Shown: positions 19,641-29,782 of the stretch, one piece after another
Numbering within the stretch: the stretch's first letter is position 1
How the letters are laid out: each line of letters starts with the position of its first letter
Source: Nemertoderma westbladi
Taxonomy: Eukaryota > Xenacoelomorpha > Nemertodermatida > Nemertodermatidae
Assembly (NCBI GenBank): GCA_032718475.1
Contig: JAUCBJ010003051.1
Location: 1 to 33,340 of the forward strand
Reading direction: 5' to 3'
Length of the DNA stretch: 33,340 nt
Translations under genes and position numbers: made by a program
Notes under the pieces: model-generated
The model's database searches: none
Told to the model about the DNA's origin: nothing
Seen by the model: the letters and a program-made list of their open reading frames with translations, nothing else

Positions 19641-20863
19641 GGCAGACCAATTTCATAACGACCCTCATCTTTCAGATAACGTGTAGTCATTTCCTGAATC
19701 TGCTTGGCTCTCTCTTCCTCGACGGATAATGCTTTGTCGTAGGAATTAGGCTCTACGGCTTCTTGAGTAAAGAATCGCACGGCGTGTTCATCGCGTACCT
19801 TACTATTGTACCGCTCTACCGCTTCATTTAGTTCATCGTCATAAGTCAATTGTTTGCTATTTTGACCGATAAGGTTACACAAGTTAACTTGGTTTAACCA
19901 AGTTTGATTCTCAGTGAGGAGTTCAATGGTATTTTCCTCATCATACAAATTCTGTATATCGTCGTTATCTGAGGAGCATGGGGTTTCCTCAGCTGGGATT
20001 TCTTCTTCACTTATATCTTCCTCACATTCATTTACCTGATGGACTTGCTCTCTCGGGAGTCTTTCTTGCAAAGTCCTGTGGGAAGGTCCCGTGAAGTACC
20101 AACCTACTCTTGTTCTTCCCGCGTAGGTCTGGAGTGGTCGCGGTCGAGCAGGCTGTTTTTCTATTGTCTCAAGCGCCTCGTGCACATTTTGGCCGAGTAG
20201 TATCTGTACCCCTGGATAATCGGTACTGAAACTAGGTATGTTGTATTGCTGGGTAAAATGGTCTTCATCCCAGTTGTAAGGCTCCACTTGGCTAGTAGCA
20301 AAGTTCTTTATCGCCACCATTTTAATTGACCTTACACTATTTTCACCTAGTTCATCCTGGGGAGTGGACAACGATCCCACATAGTAGTCAGTTGATACCG
20401 TGGATTTCCAAACCTGCATAATTCCGGAAAGGTTCAGTTTGGTTCGGAACTTTGGTTGACTAACAAAGATATCTTCGGCTAGGTCTTTGTCTAAAAAGGT
20501 GCCTGTACTGCCGGAGTCAAGGAGGGCATTCACTATTAAGCTCTTCCCTATTCCATGTACTCTCAGTTGCACCACGGGAAACTCTCGGTTACCGACAGAT
20601 GACATTGGCGCTTTCCATGAGAGCTGTTGATCCGGAATAGACAGTCGGGGTTCCTCTCCCTCCGTTTCGGTCTCATACGTAAGTGCTCGATATACGGTTG
20701 TGTTGATCATATAACAGGATTCATTTTTGTCTGAAAATTCATCGGTGTAGAATCCTTCCATCTCCGAACTGTGGTCAGTGTCGTTCACATCACTGAATTG
20801 GACATGTAGTTCGGGCTCACTTACCTGACTCGTCCGGGTCTTATCAAACTCGGTGTGCAGCAA
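19577..20863 (-). pseudogene. Bel/Pao aspartic protease and pol linker
   Basis: A 428-codon open stretch. LLDSGSTGTFL near residue 116 is the retropepsin-like active site. LLGQNVHE and TRVGWYFTGP (~235-258) are typical of the protease region (DUF1758/peptidase A17 type). An acidic linker is followed by a segment like the one just before RT (SVEEERAKQIQEMTTRYLKDEGRYEIGLPFR, then NNRPLAEKR). The reading continues past a stop at 19577-19579 into the RT linker. The start at 20863 is only the first ATG after an upstream stop in the zinc-knuckle region. Confidence 0.85.
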
Positions 20864-21065
20864 GATATGATGTTTTACGCCACACTTAGCACATCTCGCG
20901 TCTGAGTAACAGGTTTTCCTTTGATGTCATCGCCTGAGGCAGTTATAGCACAACCGTTTATCCCACATGACATCACGTCTATCCTTTAGTTCTTTCTTTA
21001 AGAATTCTTCACACCCACTCAAGCGATGTGGCCCGTCGCACAATACACACTTAGGTTTGATGTTA
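20864..21065 (-). pseudogene. Bel/Pao gag zinc knuckles
   Basis: Minus-strand reading gives CVLCDGPHRLSGCEEF, CYNCL, HQRKTCYS and CAKCGVKHHILLH, a CCHC cluster as in Bel/Pao gag. An in-frame TGA lies between CYNCLRR and HQRKTC (about 20928-20930), disabling the frame. Confidence 0.85.
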
Positions 21066-24000
21066 CTTACCTAACCTGCATTGTATTTTGTACGCTAGCT
21101 CTTTCTTCGGGCTTCCTTCCATGAATTCTCTTAGGAGACATAGGGGGAGTTGTCATCTGTTCCCTCTTGCCACTGGTTCGAGCCTTAGATTTACTTACGT
21201 CTTTCCTGATCTTATTTACGTAGTAAGATCTCTCGGTGTCCTTGCCACTATTCTCATCATAAGACGTCGTCTCCCACAATGAGATGACTCCCACAATCCG
21301 TATAACACACTGGTGTTACCTCTCTCCTAGTAATGGGTTTTTCACTTACCTTGGTTTCCGGAGTCTTCACTCTTTATGAGCTGTAATCTTACCTCTCTGT
21401 TTAAGAACAACATGAGGTCAGCCATGGTTGGGTCTCTATGTTGTTGGTCCATCAGATAGAGAACCTTTTTGTCCCAGCGAGTACCTACCCCACCCATTGG
21501 CAAAGTCGATGCTACGGCTCCGACAACCATAGAACTCTGGTATTCCTGAGACTTACCCAACCAGTCTAGCTGTCTACAGATCTCCTGAATCTCATCGGAA
21601 AACTCTATAATCCCGCTGCTAAGAAACTTCTGGGCGCTACTAATTTCGCATACAGATATCTAGCTATGTTAGTTCAATTACCATACCTGATATTAAGTGT
21701 ATCCCAAACTTGTCTCAATCCGTCGGGATGTCCAATAAACTTTAACGCCATTAACTTGGGAGGTCCTTCCAAGCACTCAATGAGGAATCGTAGTTTCTCT
21801 CCGTTGTATAGTACGGAGTTCTGTATGTTATCTTTGTAATATTCATTAAAAGGTAACCATTTCATCTCATCTCCATTAAACTTGACGACCTCTCCCACCT
21901 TTACCGCTCGACGGGCTTCCGTTCTAGACATCTGACGTGTAAAGCTTTCTTGAGCCATCGTATTATTTAATATTGAATTATCGGTATATACATTTCTCAG
22001 ATTATTATCAGATCGGTATGGGATATCATTATCAACAGGCTTATTAATACCCTTAATAGGGTTTACTATCGGAGTTTCTACTTCACTAGCAGTATAGATG
22101 CGTGTAGGCTCCACACCTTGCGCATGAAATACTTCAGACCTAACGGGCTGACACATTGTTACAGAGGGTGGTGGTATACCCATTTGTATATTTACCAATT
22201 TATCGCGCTCGAGAGCGATTTTTGCTGTACTTCTTGCAGCTCTAACTTACTCTCTCTTACTGTTCCCTTTAACAGTTGATCAGTCTCTTCCAATTCTCGG
22301 ACTTGTTTAGAAGACTTTGTTTTATTGTCTTCCAATTGCCCGAGCAATTCTTCCATCCCCCATCATCTCTCATCCATCCCCTTAACTACGGAGGTGGGAG
22401 TCGCCAACGTCGTAGCTGGATGGCACAGCGGGACGGCGGGAGACAATCTATTTATTATCGCTTGCTCGGCATCCATAACAGTCTGAGATTCTGGTAGCTG
22501 TCTACTGGACATAGGTAGTTTGGTACTGTGTAATGGGAATTTAGAGTTAGGTTCTGGGAGCAAAGGGAGTGGCTTCGCTAACAGGCCTAATTATTTCTGG
22601 CTCATCTACTATAGTAGGGAGTCTTTCTACTCTTATAATTTGGGCTGTTGGCTCTCTATTACTTAAGTCTACATTAGCTAGCTCCCTTCTCACCGCAGGG
22701 GGTAAGTTAGGCAACTTATAACTGTGAGGCGCTCTTCTACGTCCGTTTGAACGAGATTTATTACCTTTACCCTCAGGATCAGTTGTATTACCTTCATCCG
22801 AGGAGGTAAATCCCTGTCTTCTGGGAGTAGATCGACTCAGTAGTTGCATCTGAGTAGCTGCCCTTTGTTTATTTAAGTAATCTTGTTTCGCCTGAAGGTT
22901 CTCCAACTCTAGTTGGACTGTCGCTTCAGATGCCCTCCATTCTGCTTCTGTCACTGCCGCTGCTGCTGCCGCTTTTCTTTCAGCTTCTGCCACTGCCGCT
23001 GCCGCTTTTCTTTCAGCCTCTGCCGTTGCCGCTGCTGCTGCTAACTTTGTTTGTTTCTTTGTTTGTTTTTCTTTGTCCATTGCGATGAGAATGCTTTCAT
23101 CAAATTTAGCCTGCTCTGCAGCTAATATCTCTACATCCAAAGATTCCAGAATGAATTTGGCTCCTTCACTATTAGGGTGGAGTCCAGCTAGGCGTCTCCT
23201 TAGCTCTTTGTCACCTATAAATCGTTGATAATCCGACAGATAGATGTAAATAGTATCCTTCTTCTGAGGTTTTTCGGATACCTTCTCGCCTTCCACATGA
23301 GAAAAGGTTGCATCAGTTGATGTTGATTCTCCGTGGGTTATGCGCTCAGTTAGCTGAACCGTCCATTGTGTTGTTCCCTGGACTTTAGCATTCACTCGTT
23401 GGAACCAAGTCTTTACTGCCACCTGCAGTGATGTGTCTTGACTTCTCTTCGAGGCTTCTTCAAAGGCTGAAAGGATTAATCTGATCCTCAATATACGTTC
23501 TCTCACTTGGTAAAGCAGCTCTCCCTGCTATTGAGGACCCTGTGGTTGTTGAAATAACTGTATTTCTATTCTTTCCAAGGAGTTGAAGAATCCCTGGACA
23601 TATCCTGCTGCTGACCTCTTCCATACAGCAGGATCTCGGGTGTCCCTCACTACTCCCATTTGGTATAAGTCTTCCCAAGCAGCTTCCGATAAGTTAAACG
23701 GGAGTCCGGGTCCGGGGAAGTTCCATTGAGTCTCTACAATAGACCTTAGTTCTTCCATTGGGTATCCGGCGTAACTGTCCCTGGTCAATCTCTTATTTCT
23801 CATCCAATCTGCTTGATGTTCTTCTACGGCTATAAGTACTCTAGTGAGCACTGCCCCAGGAAGAATTAGAAGTGGGTCTGGATAAACCGCTTCTTCCATC
23901 CTTGTTCCGATCTTGGGTGTTAACTCATCGGTGTCGGAACTAGAGTTACTAGGTAGTTGAGAAATAAGTTCTCGGTTCGGGCACTGTTGCTGTTTTACAG

Positions 24001-24213
24001 CCGTCGCTTGGTTTCGCTTAACTTTGGCCCTAGTGCCGATAATAGACCTATGGCGCTTCACTAGCCTAGGGTCTGATACCACTACTGTAGGGATGACTTT
24101 TCTTACAGTAGGAGGGGACTTAAGACTTCTGTCTGGGATGTTCTATACTTTGATCTGGGTCACAGATCGTTCTTTCCAAGAGACTGTCTGACAGTGTTTG
24201 TTTTGTGTCAGAC
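21066..24213 (-). pseudogene. Bel/Pao gag, fragmented
   Basis: A probable start ATG lies at about 24211-24213 (MSDTKQTLSD), soon followed by a stop or frame change. Open pieces follow at 23528-24082 (Arg-rich, then a SDTDEL stretch and a DPAVWKR region), 22547-23506 (charged, with an Ala/Glu/Lys coiled coil from triplet-like repeats at 22960-23040), 22199-22563 (coiled-coil ELLGQLEDNK...RELEETDQLL), 21674-22198 (FNGDEMKWLPFNEYY, then EGPPKLMAL, the DUF1759 gag core) and 21342-21560. Adjacent pieces are in different frames or separated by stops, so at least four disruptions exist. It once encoded a nucleocapsid-type protein for the retroelement. Confidence 0.8.
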
Positions 24214-26033
24214 ATAATTTATTTTACAGTTGAATGCCTACTACTATAATAACAGTTAAAGCAAGTCTAGGGGAAATCAGTATCAACTGTCAGTCTAGTA
24301 GTTACCAATATCGCTACTCAATGTAACGTGGTATATATCTAATATTAGAATACCGGTATACACCTATAGTATATATATATCAGTATTATTACAGTACAGA
24401 CTATGATCAGTCACAGAATACCGGTTATATGAGTTTAGCCTAATTTATATAAATATAATAAGCTTACTGTAAACACCGGAAATGTCAATTATTTAATAAT
24501 AACTGATTATCCGAATTTTAGGGATTACTTCCCTTTACTTTATTACTGATATTAAGCAGTAGTTCAACTGATATTAAGACCTAATTGATGTATAACAGGC
24601 CTAATAATTTATAAATCTGATTAAGTTGATTTATAAATATATATATATATACCCGTAATGGGTTTTGTCAATATTTGAAATAAATGTTATTATTTCTGAG
24701 TAAGAAGTCACTACACAGAGGCTGAATGCTCTCAGTGGAGTGCTACTTGTTAGACACTAATACTGATAATTCTACTTAACTAAGTTACTTATCACTACAA
24801 ATTACTTACGTAATACGTATCGGGTTGAGATTACACAATCTCTAAATAAACAATAAACAAGTTACACATACAATTTTTAGGGTAATTTAACAAGAAATTT
24901 ACGAACCAGACTAACAAGGAGTTAGAATTTCTGGTTCTTAAAAAATGACAGGAAATTACAGTATTTTGAAACCAATAAAGTAGTATTAAGTACGTTGTGT
25001 TGTCCAGATAAGGAAATGCCACCATCTGATGGCTTATAGTCTTACACTATAAGCACTACGTTATGTACCCGGAGTGTCCTATACCTAGAGGTTAATTATC
25101 GAAGCCAACCAGAGCTAACGGACCTATTAACCACATTACAACACAAATATACTGCCTACACACTAAATTACTTTCAGGAAAGCACTGTACTCTAAACCCT
25201 AAATTAGGTACAAGCACTTATACAACATATAACTAGCAGTTAAATATACGTGAACAGTCAAAAGAACCACGGTATCTGCTGGAGTGACCGGAGCACAAAA
25301 TCACCAGTCTGTCCTACGCCAAGCAGTCCTGAAGTAGTACTGGGGTTAAATTAACTATAACAGTATGCATAACAAGCATAATTACTGTAAGGAATACACT
25401 TGGGGATATGTAGGTTGCAAATACTTGCATAAACTCTGAATAATAAATAGTACGCTACCCGTACAGACTATTCAAACAAAACACAGACCAAATGCTGGCA
25501 GACTACTGTCAAGCCTAAATAAACCATAGTATATGCAATCTCTGAAATGGTTAGTTAGTAAGCGTTCTAACTACGTAGTACGACTTATTCTTTCGTGGGG
25601 GATTTACCTTACAGCACTGGATGCCTCCACTTTCCTAACTAGCACTTTATCGGACAGACACTCTACATACACTGCAATCGCCTCAGACCTAACAACAGTC
25701 AGAAAACAATCCGGCCTACAAATTATTTATACAATCTGAGCAGGCTTACATGCTTTCTGCTCAATATTACACTTACCGGTAAATAAAACCAACAGAAATA
25801 AGTAAAATCCTAATAAAAACCAGGGCTGCAGTCCCCGATTAAATATTAAGACTATAATAAGAGACTTAATTATATATATAGACTTAATTAAATATTATTA
25901 TATAATTATCACAATCGAACTAATACTGTTGTACCTGTAAGTACCGGTTCGGATCAGGCCTACAGTTTACCGTCCTACCGGTACGTTTTGGGTTTATTGC
26001 CTACTGGGCAATAAAAGAAACAAAATCTATTAA
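24214..26033. other. Non-coding leader or intervening DNA of the retroelement
   Basis: About 1.8 kb of A/T-rich sequence between the gag start and the right direct repeat, with TA-rich tracts near 24370 and 24640. Only short open frames (60-70 residues) without recognisable domains occur. It is long for a Bel/Pao leader, so another insertion may be included. Confidence 0.45.
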
Positions 26034-26511
26034 TGTTTGCGCTTTTAGACCTTTAGCAGTTTAACCTGCCAATTTAAATGTCTTTTTAATTATGAATCGA
26101 CTTTTGCCCTTACCAATTACATGGTGTACTGAATTTACATCCGCCGAAGCCAGTCTGTGCATGGCGTATGACCCATGGTGTGAGAGACTGGATTCGGGTT
26201 CCTGAGGAAGTTATTGCGGTGTAGGCTACTTTGTATTATTCAATTGATTGCTACTATATAATCTCTGACAACTATATTTACTTTCAGGGAAATATTAACA
26301 GTTCCTTTGGGACGTGGCACTTTAAGTATAAAACAGAGTTATGACTTACACTAATCACAACTAGATGGCTACGGAGTTTCGTAAATAGCGCATTCTTTAG
26401 GAGATGCTTTATTAACCTTCATACGACTTCACACTACTTCACACTAATTTACACTAATTCACACTAATTTGCCAACCGTCACTGATTTGATCATATATAA
26501 GGAGGATTGCA
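26034..26511 (-). repeat. ~478-bp direct repeat, probable 5' LTR
   Basis: Partner of 18358-18826. Differences include a changed block around 26150-26175, a missing 7-bp CTTGCTA duplication and an extra TTCACACTAC unit near 26435. If these are LTRs, the divergence implies an old insertion. Confidence 0.7.
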
Positions 26512-27920
26512 ACTGACACACGTAGGGATTATGAAATAGCATTTAATTCACACAAAAACCACTATGATTTGAGTCACAGTTGCTACTGGTAGACCCTTCC
26601 TCCGCTTACCTCAGTAATCAAGAAAGTTGGTTTACGATTATTTATCGGTATTCTCCAAATATAACATCCATTAATATAAACAGCAATTAACACAATATAA
26701 AACAGCATTAAACGGTGTGGTGAACAGTCAGTATGTGTTCAGTCATATGATTGTTGGTAAGTTTGTTAAGTTAATAGATTTACGTCCTTATAACTCAGGC
26801 CATCAGATGTTCTTGGGCCAAAGTCTGAAACGTCCGTACTTAGTACAGAATCCTGAGAGGAATCTAATTCTCAGAAAAACGATATCTGCACATGGCTAGT
26901 TTCCACAGGTAGGTCTCTACTGGCATAACTGGGAAGATTGCTCTGATTGGCTGAATAGGCTCAAACAAAGGAATCTCCACGCACACAAAGAATCAGCTGA
27001 CATATTTCGTCATCTTGGTTCTAATTTCTGACCGACGCATAGTTGAACAATTTTAGGGCTATTTTAGAGTATTTCGCGCATTGCGTAAAAATGACTTGTT
27101 ATGTCCGCAAAAGCCTTTATACAATCATACAATCATCCATCATACAAACATACATACAGTTTGGTTCTGTATTGGTTGCATAGCCTTTCAGCACTGTCCT
27201 GTCCACATTGCACATGTGAAGGTGTCACAGGTGAGAAGGTAGATGTCTCCTGCAATTGGTCCATGGTATGGTCACTGGAAATATCTCCATTGGTAAGTTC
27301 AGTGGCTTTGTGGTTTAAGACATGTGCAAGTAAATTTAAGCAGTAAATTTCTTAATATACTGTAATATAATTTTGCAATTAAAATAGTCTGAATTAATAA
27401 TTTTCAACAGGGTTAAAAATACAAATAATGGCCAATTGCATTTAAGTCAAATTAAACTCAGTCTGTCATTTAATTACTTCAATATTTTCCACTACCACAC
27501 ATGTTATGAAAGTTTGTGCGGCTAAAAATACTAAAGTATATTTATTGCCTCTTAAATAATTAAATATAAGATAATTATTTTATTGCGCAGAACACCATCT
27601 CCATCCATACCGAAACCTAACTAACCAAAACAATAAACGATATCATTACAAATTAATGGAAAGGAGTGCCACACACGTCACGTCTCTCCTCCACATCTTT
27701 GGAACGATACGGGTTACCACCAGCTGACGGCTGCGACCCTTCCATTAACTAAATAATTAGATAATTAGACATAGACGGGTTTAGACAAAGTTGTTGTTGG
27801 GAATGTTTTTTTTGAACGATTTAAAGCTGGCGTTTATAAACGTGTCCAGATTGGGCTCTACTGCTTGCGTGGAGCCATCTACAAGTCCGAAAAATTGACC
27901 TCAGCTAATTAAATATTTTG
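26512..27920. other. Gene-poor region
   Basis: No recognisable coding exon. Short plus-strand frames at 26717-26899 and 27101-27346 lack domain features. A weak inverted repeat (TTAATGGAAAGG ... CCCTTCCATTAA) brackets about 27650-27750. Confidence 0.4.
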
Positions 27921-27966
27921 CCCCCCCCCCCCCCCCCCCCCAAGCAAAATCCTAGAACCGCCCCTG
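27921..27966 (-). mobile_element. hAT-like transposon terminus with poly-C
   Basis: C21, CAAGCAAAAT, then CCTAGAACCGCCCCTG; the reverse complement starts CAGGGGCGGTTCTAGG, nearly the same as 17934-17949 in the opposite orientation. No 8-bp target-site duplication is shared with that end. Confidence 0.5.
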
Positions 27967-28000
27967 TCCTGGCTGTCAGGCAAATTTCCACCTATTGTTT

Positions 28001-28075
28001 ACGTGGTATCCAATGACGGCGTTAAGTTATGTCCCCTTAGAGGACATTACTTAACGCCGTCATGGGTTACCACGT
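28001..28075. repeat. Strong hairpin, 34-bp arms, 7-base loop
   Basis: 28001-28034 and 28042-28075 are inverted copies with 31 of 34 positions pairing. The arms contain ATGACGGCGTTAAGT and the loop is CCTTAGA. Pairing may extend weakly outward. It resembles a short MITE or a miRNA-precursor-like fold. Confidence 0.88.
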
Positions 28076-28342
28076 ATACAAAACACCAATTGGCCTTGGG
28101 GTAGCGCATTTTCTGACCAAAAAGTCGAATTTTTGAAACATATCCCATCTGATACAGAATTTCATGCTGAATCCAAATATGGAAACCCATATATATATAT
28201 AATAAATAAATAAATAATAAATAATATAAATATATTCCCATATCTTGCTTAGTTTTCGAGATATCTGGGATAGAAGATACTGGCTCCGATATACAGAGAT
28301 TATCGCCTGTCCCAGAAGGTGATATACGGTTATAAAACCTGA

Positions 28343-28405
28343 AGCAAATAAATCGTATAACTACTGAGGCCGCAGGCCGAAGTAGTTATACATGATTTAT
28401 TTGCT
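28343..28405. repeat. Hairpin, 23-25-bp arms with GC-rich loop
   Basis: AGCAAATAAATCGTATAACT (from 28343) pairs with AGTTATACATGATTTATTTG (from 28384), with a 2-base bulge. The loop GAGGCCGCAGGCCGA is itself near-palindromic (GGCCGCAGGCC). Confidence 0.85.
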
Positions 28406-29770
28406 GAAGGATGATAAAATTACCCAATGCTTAATTTTTTAAGTATATACTTGGATGTTCAGTGCGCCCAATAGTAAGCCCCTTAATATATTCCTTAGTA
28501 ATCGAATCGTCATCCTTATAGCATAATTTTTTATGCGTTATTTTTTGGACAACATCAGCATAAACAACAGCGAAAATACCTACACACACAGGGTCCATGA
28601 ACGGTTTGAAATTTCCCCGTGAAAACTTTTCAATGTTTTATATTTTGACAGCTTACTGCATGCAAACAACCTCCTTCCTGTAATACGTCGATTTCGCGAC
28701 ACAACCCCCAAAGATTATGTACTGTATTTCTATGACATTGATTTATTTATTACCGTGCTGGTAATAGAAATCCGACAGAACAGTGAATCAGTGAATAGCA
28801 AAACCTTTGATATGTGTTGAGCTAATGCACCGAACCATTCAACCTGGTCACGTCCCCGGAAACCTCTCACTGGGCATGTAATGTAGGCCTACACTGACAA
28901 CTAAAATGCAATGGAGTAATTAGTAATAGTTACAGTAGGGGGAAACAAACACGAATTACGAATTATAATTATCTTATGTCGCATATATTTTGCTGCGGTG
29001 ACATTTACATATTCTAACCATGAAGTCATTGCCCTCCTAGATTTCAAAACATTCCCACAACAATTAAAAGTAATTACGTACAACCTTTTAACGTTTCAAA
29101 AAAATATTAAATCTCTGTGATGGACATATTATGGACATAAAATATGGGTAAAGTTTCTGCTAGAGTACTAGAAAGGTTCTTGCGTCATATTTTGGTGACT
29201 ATACTGGAGACATTATGAAATAGGAGCACATAAGATACTGAAACTACTAATAAGTAACTTGTGTCAATCTTCATACATACGACCACGCCCATTACCTTTA
29301 ACACTGACACGAGAGGAGGGGTGGGGCGGGGCGGGCTGGACTCCGTGATTCATAGCTGCATGATTCACTTAACCACCATGTGCATTAATGAGACAACAAA
29401 CAGCCGCATAAAAAAACACATTTATTCATTCTCACGTATTTGGTTTAATGTGTTTACGGGATTAGAGAAAAAATACGGCTTATGTGTAAATGAACCAATA
29501 TAGGGTGTTATTTTGTTTAGTATTCGCGGACCAACTTGTTTTCGGAATACAATATTCATTACTTATTTTATTTATTACTCTAGTAACAAAACATGTATTA
29601 CCTGGTGTGATTGGCTGAGCTCCCTTGGCTGGGTGGGATTAGGGCATAATGGAAACGAATATAATATTTAATAAATTTTTTACTGTGATATTTACCATTA
29701 TTGATGATCCTATCTACTATTGTATATAATTCTCCATACCGGTACTAAAAAAGTTAAAAACGCCTGAAAA
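28406..29770. other. Gene-poor region downstream of METTL16
   Basis: A/T-rich with a G-rich patch (GGAGGGGTGGGGCGGGGCGG, 29313-29335). No coding or RNA gene recognised. Confidence 0.4.
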
Positions 29771-29776
29771 TTGGCC

Positions 29777-29782
29777 TTTATT
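29777..29782 (-). terminator. AATAAA overlapping the METTL16 stop codon
   Basis: On the minus strand GAATAAAGG contains both the TAA stop and an AATAAA hexamer. If used, the 3' UTR would be only about 15-30 bases. Confidence 0.4.

Larger units (their letters stand above)
18358..26511 (-). mobile_element. Decayed Bel/Pao-type LTR retroelement
   Basis: Minus-strand order is direct repeat, ~1.8-kb non-coding leader, gag-like fragments, zinc knuckles, aspartic protease, partial reverse transcriptase, direct repeat. Gag and pol motifs are those of the Bel/Pao superfamily (DUF1759-like gag, DSGS protease, YMDD RT). RNase H, integrase and the rest of RT are absent. Several frameshifts and stops make it inactive. 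No convincing primer-binding site or polypurine tract was seen, so pairing of the repeats with this internal region is inferred from position and orientation. Confidence 0.7.
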
